Shown here: in pieces, positions 53,073 to 62,536 of the stretch
Numbering within the stretch: the first letter of the stretch is position 1
Layout: each line of letters starts with the position of its first letter
Assembly (NCBI RefSeq): GCF_004343725.1
Contig: NZ_PTQW01000003.1
Location: 140,687 to 204,686 of the forward strand
Origin: Treponema sp. J25
Lineage (GTDB): Bacteria; Spirochaetota; Spirochaetia; Treponematales; Breznakiellaceae
Length of the DNA stretch: 64,000 nucleotides
Direction of reading: 5' to 3'
Translations under genes and position numbers: made by a program
The notes under the pieces: generated by a model
Told to the model about the DNA's origin: nothing
Database searches by the model: none
The model's input: the letters and a program-made list of their open reading frames with translations, nothing else

Positions 53073-54470
53073 TTAAAAATCTGCCTGTCCTACTGCCCGG
53101 GGATAGGGTATCACATCCCGAATGTTGGTCATGCCGGTGACGTACAGAATGAGCCGCTCAAAGCCCAATCCAAAACCCGCATGGGGAACGGTGCCAAAGC
53201 GGCGCAGGTCCAGATACCACCAGTAGTCTTCCAGCTTCATCCCCAGTTCAAGGATGCGCCGTTCCAGCACTTCGAGCCGTTCTTCCCGTTCAGAACCACC
53301 AATAATCTCTCCCAGCCGGGGTACAAGAACATCCATGGCGCGGACGGTTTTGCCATCGTCGTTCAATTTCATATAAAAGGCTTTAATCTCTTTCGGGTAA
53401 TCGGTCACAATGACCGGACCGTGGGCTACTTCTTCGGTAAGGTACTTTTCATGTTCACTCTGAAGATCACACCCCCAGGAAGGCTTAAATTCAAAACGAT
53501 CCGCCTTTTTCTCGAGTTCCCGAATCGCATCCGTGTAGGTCATGTGGGTAAAGCGAGACTGGACCACCTGTTCAAGGGTGCGGATGATACCATTCTGGAT
53601 CCGGGAATCAAAGAATTCCAGGTCTTCTCTGCAATCTGTAAGGGCCACCGTAAAGAGTTCTTTAAGGAACTCTTCTGCCAATTCCATATCGTCCTCAAGG
53701 TGGGCAAAGGCGACCTCCGGTTCTACCATCCAGAATTCTGCTAAGTGTCGGGTGGTGTTGGAATTTTCTGCCCGGAAGGTAGGCCCGAAGGTATACACCC
53801 GGGAAAGGGCAGTGGCGTAGGTTTCCGCTTCGAGCTGCCCTGAAACGGTAAGATAGCTGGGCTTACCAAAAAAGTCTTTGGTATAATCCACTGGTTTCCC
53901 TGAGCGGGCAAGGCCTTCAAGGTCGAGGGTGGTTACCTGAAACATCGCCCCTGCCCCTTCGCAGTCGCTTGCGGTAATGATGGGCGTGTGAATATACTGG
54001 AAGCCGCGGCTCTGAAAAAATTGGTGGATCGCGAAGGCAAGCCTGCTGCGTACCCGTGCAACGGCTCCAAATGTGTTGGTTCGTGCTCGCAGATGGGCTA
54101 TTTCCCGTAAAAACTCGAAGGAATGGCGTTTTTTCTGTAGGGGATAGCTTTCTGCCGGTGCGGGCCCCACCAGAACGGCCCGGGTCCCTGCCACTTCCAG
54201 GGGTTGCCCTTCTGCAGGGGAAGGGACCAGTTTCCCCTCGATGTGAACCGCGGCGCCGGTACTTATTTCTTTAATGGCCTCGCGGCTTGGTTCATCCAGA
54301 GGTGTGTTGAGATCGAAGGTACACTGGATACTCCTGAAACAGGACCCGTCATTTACTTCAATGAATACTAGGTTCTTAAGCTCCCGCTTGGTTCGTACCC
54401 ACCCTTGAACATGGACTTCCTGTCCTTGCGGTTCGAGAGCTAATAGTTCTTTGATAAGGGGATTTTTCAT
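53073..54470 (-). CDS. asnS: Asparaginyl-tRNA synthetase
   Basis: A 465-residue class IIb synthetase. OB-fold anticodon domain ([25 protein letters not shown], in parts), then class II motif 2 ([27 protein letters not shown]) and motif 3 [15 protein letters not shown]; the ending [11 protein letters not shown] is typical of AsnRS rather than AspRS. It charges tRNA-Asn. A TATACT box ends 8 nt before ATG; GAGG lies between, but a +1 at the usual distance would exclude it from the message. Confidence 0.96.
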   Translation of the reverse strand: MKNPLIKELLALEPQGQEVHVQGWVRTKRELKNLVFIEVNDGSCFRSIQCTFDLNTPLDEPSREAIKEISTGAAVHIEGKLVPSPAEGQPLEVAGTRAVLVGPAPAESYPLQKKRHSFEFLREIAHLRARTNTFGAVARVRSRLAFAIHQFFQSRGFQYIHTPIITASDCEGAGAMFQVTTLDLEGLARSGKPVDYTKDFFGKPSYLTVSGQLEAETYATALSRVYTFGPTFRAENSNTTRHLAEFWMVEPEVAFAHLEDDMELAEEFLKELFTVALTDCREDLEFFDSRIQNGIIRTLEQVVQSRFTHMTYTDAIRELEKKADRFEFKPSWGCDLQSEHEKYLTEEVAHGPVIVTDYPKEIKAFYMKLNDDGKTVRAMDVLVPRLGEIIGGSEREERLEVLERRILELGMKLEDYWWYLDLRRFGTVPHAGFGLGFERLILYVTGMTNIRDVIPYPRAVGQADF

Positions 54471-54478
54471 GGTACCTC

Positions 54479-54508
54479 AGTATATACCATTACTTTAAGG
54501 TACTGCAA
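54479..54508 (-). promoter_or_regulatory. Promoter of asnS, short or absent leader
   Basis: On the minus strand TTGCAG (54508-54503), 18-nt spacer, TATACT (54484-54479), ending 8 nt before the start codon. Confidence 0.5.
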
Positions 54509-54611
54509 TATTAGGAAACTCTACGTACACTATCCTCGCCCTTGGTGTAACGAGCAAGGGGGCTTATTCCCTTGTCTTGAGGAATCCTCTGAAGATTTTT
54601 TCAGATACGTA

Positions 54612-54659
54612 TTGCATAAGTATGCAGAATATGCTTAAATAAGATGCATAAATATGCAT
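54612..54659 (+). promoter_or_regulatory. Citrate synthase promoter with two palindromic operators
   Basis: TTGCAT (54612-54617), 17-nt spacer, TTAAAT (54635-54640). TGCATA-AG-TATGCA at 54613-54626 overlaps the -35; ATGCATA-AA-TATGCAT at 54644-54659 covers the expected +1. Centres are 32 bp apart, three helical turns, so both face the same side. A half-site ATATGC (54629-54634) lies between. Confidence 0.7.
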
Positions 54660-54673
54660 TGCAAGGGGGGCCT

Positions 54674-56011
54674 ATGAAGGTGGATACCTATCTGTCGATG
54701 GTGCTAGAAAATAACAAAATCGATCCAGAACTCTATGCTAAGTACAACGTCAAACGGGGACTGCGAAATGCGGATGGTACGGGGGTCCTGGTAGGGCTTA
54801 CCCGGGTTGGGGATGTGCATGGGTATATCATCGATGAGAATGAACGAATCGCGGTGGATGGGAAACTGTACTATCGGGGTATCGATGTAGAAGATATCGT
54901 TCGCTATGTGCAGGAAGAACACCGCTATGGCTTTGAAGAAACGGTATACCTGTTGATGTTTGGTCAGCTCCCCACTAAAGAACAACTGGAAGAATTTAAC
55001 GATTTTCTCGCGGAACACCGGCGCCTTCCCGATAATTTTGCAGAAGACGCTATTATGAAGGCCCCATCGCCGGATATCATGAACAAGCTGGCCCGTTCGG
55101 TTCTTACCTGTTACGCCTATGATCCGAACCCCGAAGACCTTTCGTATGAAAACGTCCTCCGTCAGTGTCTGGAACTCATTGCTCGTTTCCCCACCATGGT
55201 CGCCTATGCCTATGTGGCCAAGAAACATTACTACGATCATGAAAGCCTCTTTATCCACACCCCCGAGAAACTGTCCTCTACGGCAGAAACGATTCTTTCC
55301 CTTATCCGGCCGGATAAAAAATTTACCTCCCTGGAAGCGGAAATCCTGGATCTTGCCCTTATCCTTCATGCGGAGCACGGAGGAGGGAATAACTCTACCT
55401 TTGCGGTGCATCTTATTTCTTCTGCCGATACGGATACCTACTCGGCTATCGCCGCAGGGGTTGGTTCCCTTAAGGGCTTTAAACATGGGGGCGCCAACAT
55501 CAAGGTGATGGGCATGATGGAGGATATCAAAAGAGGCGTAAAAAACTGGGAAGATGAGGATGAAGTAGCGGCCTACCTTATAAAGATATTGAAGGGTGAA
55601 GCCTTTGATAGAACGGGGCTCATCTATGGTCAGGGACACGCGGTATACACCAAATCGGATCCGCGGGCAACGCTCCTGCGAGATAAGGCGGCGGAGCTTG
55701 CCAAGGAAAAGGGTTTCGAAAAGGAATTTAACCTTTATAGAACGATAGAGAAATTGGTCCCCATTGTTTTCAAACAGGTAAAAGGGGCGGATAAATCGAT
55801 CTGTACCAATGTGGACTTCTATTCTGGCTTTGTGTACCACATGCTCGGGATTCCCGGTGAACTGTATACCCCACTTTTTGCGGTGAGTCGGGTAGCAGGC
55901 TGGTGTGCCCACCGAATGGAGGAAATTATTTCCGGTGGTAAGATTATTCGTCCCGCCTATAAATGTGTGCAGCCCCGACTTCCCTATGTTCCTATGGCTG
56001 AGCGAAAATAA
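54674..56011 (+). CDS. gltA: Citrate / 2-methylcitrate synthase
   Basis: A 445-residue member of the citrate synthase superfamily joining oxaloacetate and an acyl-CoA. Catalytic His residues appear in ALILHAEHGGGNNSTF and LKGFKHGGANIKV, and the Asp in NVDFYSGFVYHMLG. ATG 54674 follows AAGGGGGG; the in-frame ATG at 54644 lies in the second operator. The acyl donor cannot be set from sequence. It stands alone with its own operators and terminator, so it is probably regulated by a dedicated factor. A 1.5-kb frame on the opposite strand is a shadow. Confidence 0.92.
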   Translation: MKVDTYLSMVLENNKIDPELYAKYNVKRGLRNADGTGVLVGLTRVGDVHGYIIDENERIAVDGKLYYRGIDVEDIVRYVQEEHRYGFEETVYLLMFGQLPTKEQLEEFNDFLAEHRRLPDNFAEDAIMKAPSPDIMNKLARSVLTCYAYDPNPEDLSYENVLRQCLELIARFPTMVAYAYVAKKHYYDHESLFIHTPEKLSSTAETILSLIRPDKKFTSLEAEILDLALILHAEHGGGNNSTFAVHLISSADTDTYSAIAAGVGSLKGFKHGGANIKVMGMMEDIKRGVKNWEDEDEVAAYLIKILKGEAFDRTGLIYGQGHAVYTKSDPRATLLRDKAAELAKEKGFEKEFNLYRTIEKLVPIVFKQVKGADKSICTNVDFYSGFVYHMLGIPGELYTPLFAVSRVAGWCAHRMEEIISGGKIIRPAYKCVQPRLPYVPMAERK

Positions 56012-56061
56012 AGGTGAGGCTGGGAAGGTTACACTGTTTGTTTCCTGAGTGGCCGATATAT

Positions 56062-56099
56062 AAAAAGAGGAGGGGACAGGCTCCCCTCCTCTTTTTATT
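56062..56099 (+). terminator. Rho-independent terminator of citrate synthase gene
   Basis: AAAAAGAGGAGGGG pairs over 14 bp with CCCCTCCTCTTTTT, loop of about 7 nt, ending in TATTT. The A-rich left arm also lets it work on the other strand. Confidence 0.9.
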
Positions 56100-56162
56100 T
56101 TTACCCAAACCATATCACCAGTTTTTTTGAATCCCGGGTGAAACTTCTTGGGGAGGATCAAT

Positions 56163-56194
56163 AAAAAACCCGTGGTAGATTCTTCTACCACGGG
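56163..56194 (-). terminator. Rho-independent terminator (minus strand)
   Basis: CCCGTGGTAGA pairs with TCTACCACGGG (11 bp, 4-nt loop), and on the minus strand TTTTTT follows. It should end the EF-G paralogue message, about 230 nt after the stop. Confidence 0.8.
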
Positions 56195-56423
56195 CCCCTC
56201 CTTTTGATTGTGGGAAGCAGCGGCACGTTACTACTATACTTCCCTTTTGCCGGGCCGGCTCTGTCCGGCTCTTCCGGCTTTCACCTCCTTTTTATATATG
56301 GGGGTGGCCCTGGCTGCGCCGCTGAGTCAGGACCTTTCTTGTGTGCCCTAGGGCACCCTCCCTATTTTCCGTACACAAAAGTATGATTTGTCACCGTAGG
56401 GACCAACCCCTGTTCCTTTTGTA
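56195..56423. other. 229-bp 3' region of the EF-G paralogue gene, no gene seen
   Basis: No credible coding frame. It contains a 14-bp perfect palindrome GTGCCCTAGGGCAC (56343-56356) and, on the plus strand, three CCGGCTC-like repeats near 56265-56290. On the minus strand AAAAAGGAGGTG and AAAAGGAGGGG look like ribosome-binding sites but lead to no plausible protein. It may be a structured 3' UTR or small RNA. Confidence 0.4.
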
Positions 56424-58508
56424 TTATTCTTCACTTTCCTGTACTCGGAATGCTTCGGCGGCTTTTATTACCTCTTCTGCGATCTTGCCGCTGATCGGTG
56501 CGTAGTGGTCAAATTCCACACTGAAAGAACCGGTACCACTCGTCATGGAACGTAGATCGATGGAATAGCGCAGGAGTTCTGCCTGGGGAACCTGGGCCCG
56601 AATTTCTTCGATGCCACCGCCGATGGAGTTCTGTCCGAGGATTTTTCCCCGTTTCCCCGAAAGATCCGACATGATATCTCCCAGGTACTTTTCTTCCACA
56701 AAAACGGTCAGATTCATGATGGGCTCAAGGAGGGTGGGGCTTGCTTTCTTCATGGCCTCTTTAAAGGCATTCCGGGCGGCCAGCTTAAAGGCCAGTTCCG
56801 AAGAATCCACGGGATGTTCCTTCCCATCCACCACCGTAACCTGCACATCCACCACCGGATAGCCCGCCATAACCCCATGTTGCATGGCCTCGAGGACCCC
56901 CTTTTCTACGCCGGGAATGTAGCCCTTGGAGATAGCTCCCCCAAAGATGGCATTGATAAATTTGTAGTTTTCTCCCCGGGGGAGGGGTTCGATGTCCAGA
57001 ACAACCCGGGCATACTGACCGTGGCCGCCGGTTTGCTTCTTGTGGGTATACTCCGCATTAGCTTTTTTGGTGATCGTCTCTCGATAGGCCACCCGGGGAG
57101 GCCGGGTTTCGATTTCTATTTTTTGATTGTTACGGATCTTGTCGAGCACAATGGCGATATGGAGTTCCCCCATTCCCCCAATGATCGCTTCTTTTGTTTC
57201 CGTATTGTACTCATACCGAAGGGTCTTATCTTCTTCCGTGGCCCGCAGGAGAAATTCTCCCAGTTTATCCTCGTCTTTTTTCTGAGCCGCGTGAACCGCC
57301 ACCATGTGCACCGGTTCAGGAAGCTTGAGGGGAACAAAGAGAAGGGGATTTACCGGATCGGTAATGCTATCGTTGGTATGCAGGCTTGTTACCTTGGTAA
57401 TAATGCCCACGTCCCCCGCATACAATTCCCGCACTTCTTCCAGTTTCTTTCCCTGGCACAGATACAACTTTCCTATACGCTCTTTTTTATTTTCCCGGAC
57501 GTTAAGAATTTCCGAATCCGCCGAAAGTTTCCCCTCGAACACCTTTACCCAGGAAAGTTTCCCCGAAAATTGATCGAATACGGTTTTTACCACCAGGCCC
57601 GCAAAGGGTTTGTTTGGGTCGATTTCTACTTCCCGTTCTTCCCCACTTGTTTCCTGGACAAGGTCCCGGGCCGTGCGGGGATCCGGCGCAATGTCGGCCA
57701 TGATATCGATAAAGGGAATAATACCCGAATTTTTAAGGGCCGATCCACAGAATACCGGAACATACTTATGTTCCGCCAGAGCTTCGATGAGTCCAAGGTG
57801 CATCTCCTCTGCGTCCAGGGAGCCCTTGTCTACGTAGTGTTCCATGAGGGTGTCGTCCCCCTCGGCGGCGGCTTCGATAAGCCGTTCCCGCATGGCCCGT
57901 ACCTGGTCCTGGTACTCCGCAGGGATAGGCCCTTCCTTTTCGAGCCCTCCTTCTTGTACAAAGTAGGCCCGTTCATTGAGCACATCGATGACCCCCCTGT
58001 AGGAGGAACCCTTTCCCATAGGGAGGAAGAAGGGGAAGGGATCGATCTTCAATTTTTCTTTTATATCCTCCAGTACCGCTTCAAAGTCAGATCGATCATC
58101 GTCCATCTTTGTAATATAAATACCCCGGGGCTTTCCCCGACTGTTCAGGGTTCTCCAGAGTTTTAGCGTTTCGATCTGGACTCCTGCCCGTCCGTCTACC
58201 ACGGCAATGCAAAGTTCAGTGGCCCGGAGGGCAGAGATTACCTCCCCCACAAAATCAGAAGAGCCGGGGGTGTCAAAGATATTGATTTTTTTACCCTTCC
58301 ATTCTACATGGCCCAGGGCAGTGTAAATTGAAATTTTTCGTTCGATTTCTTCGGGACTGGAATCGCTGACGGTTTTTCCCGATTCAATGGTTTCAGGTTT
58401 CGGAATGACCCCGCCGGCAAAAAGAAGTCGTTCAAACAAACTTGTTTTGCCCGTACCGCCGTGTCCGGCTAAGGATACGTTCTTTACCAGATCCGTGGTG
58501 TAGCTCAT
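56424..58508 (-). CDS. Elongation factor G paralogue (EF-G-like GTPase)
   Basis: A 694-residue translational GTPase with all EF-G domains. G1 is GHGGTGKTSL (residues 15-24) and G4 is TKMD, as in EF-G2-type paralogues rather than housekeeping FusA. G3 reads DTPGSSDF (79-86): the catalytic His of DTPGHVDF is Ser83. Domain IV has GGHGQYARVVLDIEPL and is complete. It may act in a special translation step or recycling with altered GTP turnover. AGGAGAGG precedes ATG. The true fusA is expected elsewhere. Confidence 0.88.
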   Translation of the reverse strand: MSYTTDLVKNVSLAGHGGTGKTSLFERLLFAGGVIPKPETIESGKTVSDSSPEEIERKISIYTALGHVEWKGKKINIFDTPGSSDFVGEVISALRATELCIAVVDGRAGVQIETLKLWRTLNSRGKPRGIYITKMDDDRSDFEAVLEDIKEKLKIDPFPFFLPMGKGSSYRGVIDVLNERAYFVQEGGLEKEGPIPAEYQDQVRAMRERLIEAAAEGDDTLMEHYVDKGSLDAEEMHLGLIEALAEHKYVPVFCGSALKNSGIIPFIDIMADIAPDPRTARDLVQETSGEEREVEIDPNKPFAGLVVKTVFDQFSGKLSWVKVFEGKLSADSEILNVRENKKERIGKLYLCQGKKLEEVRELYAGDVGIITKVTSLHTNDSITDPVNPLLFVPLKLPEPVHMVAVHAAQKKDEDKLGEFLLRATEEDKTLRYEYNTETKEAIIGGMGELHIAIVLDKIRNNQKIEIETRPPRVAYRETITKKANAEYTHKKQTGGHGQYARVVLDIEPLPRGENYKFINAIFGGAISKGYIPGVEKGVLEAMQHGVMAGYPVVDVQVTVVDGKEHPVDSSELAFKLAARNAFKEAMKKASPTLLEPIMNLTVFVEEKYLGDIMSDLSGKRGKILGQNSIGGGIEEIRAQVPQAELLRYSIDLRSMTSGTGSFSVEFDHYAPISGKIAEEVIKAAEAFRVQESEE

Positions 58509-58587
58509 GGTGGCCTCTCCTCAAGGTGATGCACATCCCCGCGTGAGTGCAGAGGGAACGCCCCTGGCGTTTTTTTCCCCTTGCTCT

Positions 58588-58616
58588 ATGATGAGGCCGA
58601 CTTGCCGGATTGTCAA
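58588..58616 (-). promoter_or_regulatory. Promoter of the EF-G paralogue gene
   Basis: On the minus strand consensus TTGACA (58616-58611), 17-nt spacer, CATCAT (58593-58588). Its -35 coincides, offset by one base, with the -35 of the divergent parE promoter. Confidence 0.65.
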
Positions 58617-58638
58617 GAAAAAGTTCTTTCCGTATTAT
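58610..58638 (+). promoter_or_regulatory. Promoter of parE-parC, leaderless
   Basis: TTGTCA (58610-58615), 17-nt spacer, TATTAT (58633-58638), five of six in each box; the -10 ends exactly 6 nt before ATG 58645. No Shine-Dalgarno exists (AAAAAC only). Confidence 0.7.
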
Positions 58639-58644
58639 AAAAAC

Positions 58645-60480
58645 ATGAAATCTACCACTTCTGCACAGTACGATGAGTCAAAAATTAAAACCCTCTCTTC
58701 GTTAGAGCACATTCGGCTGCGCACCGGCATGTATATTGGTCGATTGGGGGATGGCTCAAATCCGGATGATGGTATTTATATCCTCCTGAAAGAAGTTATC
58801 GATAACTCCATCGATGAATACATCATGGGATATGGGGACAGGATTGAGGTTGAAGTCAAGGATAACACTGTTAAAGTCCGGGATTATGGCCGGGGCATTC
58901 CCCTGGGTAAAGTGGTAGAATGTGTTTCGGTGATCAACACGGGAGCAAAATATAATGATGAGGTTTTTCAGTTTTCCGTAGGTTTAAACGGCGTGGGAAC
59001 CAAGGCGGTCAATGCCCTTTCGAGCCATTTTCGGGTCCTTTCTATCCGGGATGGGGAGATGGCAGAGGCGGTGTTCCGCCAGGGGGTGCTCCAGAGCGAA
59101 CGGCGGGGAAAAATTAAGCTTCCCGAAGGCAAAGAAAGCCCACCCAACGGAACCTATGTGGAATTTACTCCGGACCCTGAAATCTTTGGGTCCTATTCGT
59201 TTAACCTGGAATTTATCGAACGGCGAATCTGGAACTATGCCTACCTCAATGCGGGGCTGACCCTGGTGCTGAATGGGAAACCCTACCGGTCGGAGCGGGG
59301 GCTTTACGATCTTCTTCTGGAAGAAACGGGCAGTGAGGGCCTGTATGCTATTGGTTACTATAAGGGACAGCGGATTGAGCTTGCCTTTACCCATACGAAC
59401 AACTACGGAGAAGAATATTTTTCTTTCGTGAATGGCCAGTATACCTCCGATGGAGGGACCCATCTTTCGGCTTTTAAAGAGGGGTTTTTGAAAGGGGTGC
59501 AGGCTTTTTTCAAAAAAGAATATAAAAGTGAGGATGTGCGGGAAGGAATTATCGCGGCCATCGCGATTAAACTCCAGAATCCGGTGTTTGAAAGCCAGAC
59601 AAAGAATAAACTAGGCAATTCCGATATTCGTCCCTGGATTGTGCAGGAAACCCGTACGGCTGTGGAGGACTGGCTCCACAAAAATCCTGAAGAAGCACGA
59701 AAGCTGGAAGAAAAGATCCTTTCCAATGAAAAGCTGCGGACCGAACTCAATGTGGTAAAAAAAGAGGCCCGGGAAGCGGCAAAGAAGATTGCCCTTAAAA
59801 TCCCCAAACTAAAGGATTGTAAGTATCATCTGGAAGATGGGGAAAAGGGAGCCAATTCCACTATTTTCATCACCGAGGGGGATTCGGCGGCCGGTTCCAT
59901 GGTGGCCTGTCGGGATGTGATGACCCAGGCGATTTTTGCCCTCCGGGGAAAACCCGAAAACATGTATGGGAAAAAACGGACCGCCATCTATAAAAACGAG
60001 GAACTCTATAACATGATGATGGCCCTGGGCATAGAAAATGACGTGTCCGGCCTTCGCTATGCCCGCATCGTCATTGCCACCGATGCGGATTTCGATGGCT
60101 TCCACATCCGTAATTTGCTGCTTACGTTCTTTCTGAGCTATTTTGAGGAACTGGTGAGTCGGGGCCATGTGTTTATCCTGGAGACTCCCCTCTTCCGGGT
60201 ACGGAACAAAAAGGAAACCCGCTACTGTTATACCGAAAAAGAACGGGACGAGGCGATAAAGGCCCTGGGCGGTTCGGTGGAGGTAACCCGCTTCAAGGGG
60301 CTTGGGGAAATAAGCCCCAAGGAATTTGGCCAGTTTATCGGGCCTGATATGCGGCTTATTCCGGTGACCATCAACAGCCTTAAGACGGTGCCCCAGGTAC
60401 TGGAATTTTACATGGGAAAGAACACCCCCGAACGACGGGACTACATCATGAAAAACCTGGTGGCGGACATCCAGGTGTAG
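58645..60480 (+). CDS. parE: DNA topoisomerase IV subunit B (ParE-like type IIA ATPase)
   Basis: A 611-residue GHKL ATPase/TOPRIM subunit. EVIDNSIDEYIMGY, DYGRGIPLG and GLNGVGTKAVNALS form the ATP site; TOPRIM has TEGDSAAGS and IATDADFDGFHIRNLL. It lacks the long GyrB insertion, as in ParE. ATG 58645 (MKSTTSAQYDESK) is chosen; the frame runs open to 58507, but the promoter lies inside that extension. parC follows after 9 bp. A second gyrB-type gene is expected elsewhere. Confidence 0.9.
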   Translation: MKSTTSAQYDESKIKTLSSLEHIRLRTGMYIGRLGDGSNPDDGIYILLKEVIDNSIDEYIMGYGDRIEVEVKDNTVKVRDYGRGIPLGKVVECVSVINTGAKYNDEVFQFSVGLNGVGTKAVNALSSHFRVLSIRDGEMAEAVFRQGVLQSERRGKIKLPEGKESPPNGTYVEFTPDPEIFGSYSFNLEFIERRIWNYAYLNAGLTLVLNGKPYRSERGLYDLLLEETGSEGLYAIGYYKGQRIELAFTHTNNYGEEYFSFVNGQYTSDGGTHLSAFKEGFLKGVQAFFKKEYKSEDVREGIIAAIAIKLQNPVFESQTKNKLGNSDIRPWIVQETRTAVEDWLHKNPEEARKLEEKILSNEKLRTELNVVKKEAREAAKKIALKIPKLKDCKYHLEDGEKGANSTIFITEGDSAAGSMVACRDVMTQAIFALRGKPENMYGKKRTAIYKNEELYNMMMALGIENDVSGLRYARIVIATDADFDGFHIRNLLLTFFLSYFEELVSRGHVFILETPLFRVRNKKETRYCYTEKERDEAIKALGGSVEVTRFKGLGEISPKEFGQFIGPDMRLIPVTINSLKTVPQVLEFYMGKNTPERRDYIMKNLVADIQV

Positions 60481-60489
60481 AGGAACGAT

Positions 60490-62415
60490 ATGGCCTATAT
60501 CAAAAGTATTTTTGAAAAAAATTTCTTAGAGTATGCCTCATATGTCATTAAGGATCGGGCTATTCCTGACCTGGAAGATGGGCTTAAGCCGGTACAGCGG
60601 CGTATCCTCCATTCCCTCTTTGAAATGGACGATGGTAAGTTCCATAAGGTGGCCAATGTTATCGGCCACTGTATGAAGTATCATCCCCATGGGGATGCCT
60701 CCATCGGGGCTGCCCTGGTGGTGCTGGCAAACAAGGACCTGTTTATCGAGAAACAGGGGAACTTTGGAAATCTTTTTACCGGGGATGAGGCCTCGGCGGC
60801 CCGGTATATTGAGTGTCGAATTACCCCCCTTGCTCGGGATGTGCTGTATAACCCCAAGCTTACGCCGATGGTGGATTCCTACGACGGACGGAATAAGGAA
60901 CCTATCGTGTTTCCCGCCAAGATTCCGGTGGTCCTTGTTCTGGGGGCCGAAGGGATTGCGGTCGGCATGTCCACGAAGATTCTTCCCCACAACATCATCG
61001 AGGTGCTCGAGGCAGAAAAGGCCTGCCTTATGGGAAAACCCTTTACCCTCTATCCGGATTTCCCTACAGGGGGCCTCGCGGACGTTTCTGAATATAAAGA
61101 TGGCAATGGCAGGGTCAGGGTGCGGGCAAAGCTCGACCTTTCGGACCCCAAACGGATTGTGATTCGGGAACTTCCCTATGGTTCTACCACCGAAAGTCTG
61201 ATTACCAGCGTAGAGACGGCAGCCCGGGGGGGGAGAATCAAAATTCAATCTATTTCTGATTTTACTACCGACCAGGTAGAGATCGAAATAAAACTTGCCC
61301 GGGGAGTCTATGCTCCCGAGGTGGTCGATGCCCTCTATGCCTTTACGGAGTGTGAACAGTCGATTTCGGTAAACCTGTTGGTGATCCGGGATGGCTTACC
61401 CGTTACCATGAGCGTTACAGAGGTGGTGGAACACCATGCCCGGCAGCTGGTAACGATCCTGACAAAGGAACTGGAGTTGGAAAAGGGAGAACTCCTGGAT
61501 AAGCTGCACCTGCGAACGCTGGAACGAATTTTTATCGAGGAGCGGATTTATAAAAAAATTGAGGAGATGAAAACCGCCGAGACGGTAATCAAGGCGGTAA
61601 AGGATGGTTTTGTTCCCTTCCTCAAAGAAATAGGGAAGCGAGGCGTCAGCGATGAGGATGTGGAGCACCTGCTTAAGATCCCCATCCGTCGTATCTCCCT
61701 CTACGATATTAACAAGGCAAAGGCGGAGGTTCAGGAAATCCAGTCCCGACTTAAGGAGATAGAAAAACATCTTAAAAATATTACCGCCTATGCTATTAGC
61801 TATCTGGATAGTGTGATCGCTAAGGTTAAGGCAAATGAGGACTTAGGTCGGGGTAAGAGAAAAACGGAGCTTACCAGTTTCGAACGGGTTGATGTGAAAG
61901 AGGTGGTAAAACGGGATCTGGAACTCCGCTATGATGGAGAAAAGGGCTACCTGGGAACCGCGGTGAACGCCGGTACAGTGGTGGCCACCGTCTCTCCCTT
62001 TGACCGGCTCCTTATTATTCGAAATAACGGAACCTATGTGGTAACCGACGTGCCGGAAAAACTCTTTGTGGGTCCCGGGGCCTGGTGGATTGGTATTGCG
62101 GATAAGGAATCTTTAGCTCAGACGATTTTTACCATCATTTATCGGGATCCAGAAAAGGGATATCCCTATATCAAACGGTGCACCATTGAAGGCTGGATCC
62201 TGAATAAGGAGTATACCCTTGTCCCCGAGGGCGCTCAGGTACTCCATCTGGATAGTCGCGATTCCTTTACTTTTACGCTCTACTATGTGCCTAAACCTCG
62301 CATTAAAATCACTAAAGAGTCCTTTAAAGCCAAAGATTTTCTGGTGAAGGGGGTTAAAGCCCTGGGGGTTCGCCTGGCAGAACGGGAAGTAGAGCGGGTG
62401 GAAGTGAAACATTAG
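60490..62415 (+). CDS. parC: DNA topoisomerase IV subunit A (ParC-like)
   Basis: A 641-residue breakage-rejoining subunit. YASYVIKDRAIPDLEDGLKPVQRRIL opens it (cited in part), the quinolone region is KYHPHGDASIGAALV, and the catalytic Tyr lies in SAARYIECRITPLARD. The C-terminal part is short, without the full six-blade GyrA propeller or GyrA box, so decatenation by Topo IV is likelier than supercoiling. RBS AGAGGAAC. It forms an operon with parE. Confidence 0.92.
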   Translation: MAYIKSIFEKNFLEYASYVIKDRAIPDLEDGLKPVQRRILHSLFEMDDGKFHKVANVIGHCMKYHPHGDASIGAALVVLANKDLFIEKQGNFGNLFTGDEASAARYIECRITPLARDVLYNPKLTPMVDSYDGRNKEPIVFPAKIPVVLVLGAEGIAVGMSTKILPHNIIEVLEAEKACLMGKPFTLYPDFPTGGLADVSEYKDGNGRVRVRAKLDLSDPKRIVIRELPYGSTTESLITSVETAARGGRIKIQSISDFTTDQVEIEIKLARGVYAPEVVDALYAFTECEQSISVNLLVIRDGLPVTMSVTEVVEHHARQLVTILTKELELEKGELLDKLHLRTLERIFIEERIYKKIEEMKTAETVIKAVKDGFVPFLKEIGKRGVSDEDVEHLLKIPIRRISLYDINKAKAEVQEIQSRLKEIEKHLKNITAYAISYLDSVIAKVKANEDLGRGKRKTELTSFERVDVKEVVKRDLELRYDGEKGYLGTAVNAGTVVATVSPFDRLLIIRNNGTYVVTDVPEKLFVGPGAWWIGIADKESLAQTIFTIIYRDPEKGYPYIKRCTIEGWILNKEYTLVPEGAQVLHLDSRDSFTFTLYYVPKPRIKITKESFKAKDFLVKGVKALGVRLAEREVERVEVKH

Positions 62416-62426
62416 GTTGCGTTCCT

Positions 62427-62441
62427 GGGGCCATTGGCCCC
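62427..62441. terminator. Hairpin after parC
   Basis: GGGGCC-ATT-GGCCCC, 6-bp GC stem, 12 nt after the parC stop; an outer GTTGC/GCAAC pair surrounds it. No clear U-tract, so a weak terminator candidate. Confidence 0.35.
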
Positions 62442-62536
62442 CGGTATGCATCGACTCTTTAGTGCAACTTTCTATGAAAATATACGCCGGGGGTGTCCCC
62501 GTTTTGCTCAGTTCCTATCTGTTCAGATTCTGTCGG

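Noticed and set aside
54704..56191. A 495-codon minus-strand frame opposite citrate synthase, with AAAAGGAGGGG before its GTG
   Set aside because: The plus frame is a clear citrate synthase with all catalytic residues; the antisense product has no recognisable features, and its start lies in a terminator hairpin.
56814..58166. A 450-codon plus-strand frame opposite the EF-G paralogue
   Set aside because: It is antisense to conserved GTPase domains, is His/Phe-rich in the manner of shadow frames, and has no promoter or ribosome-binding site.
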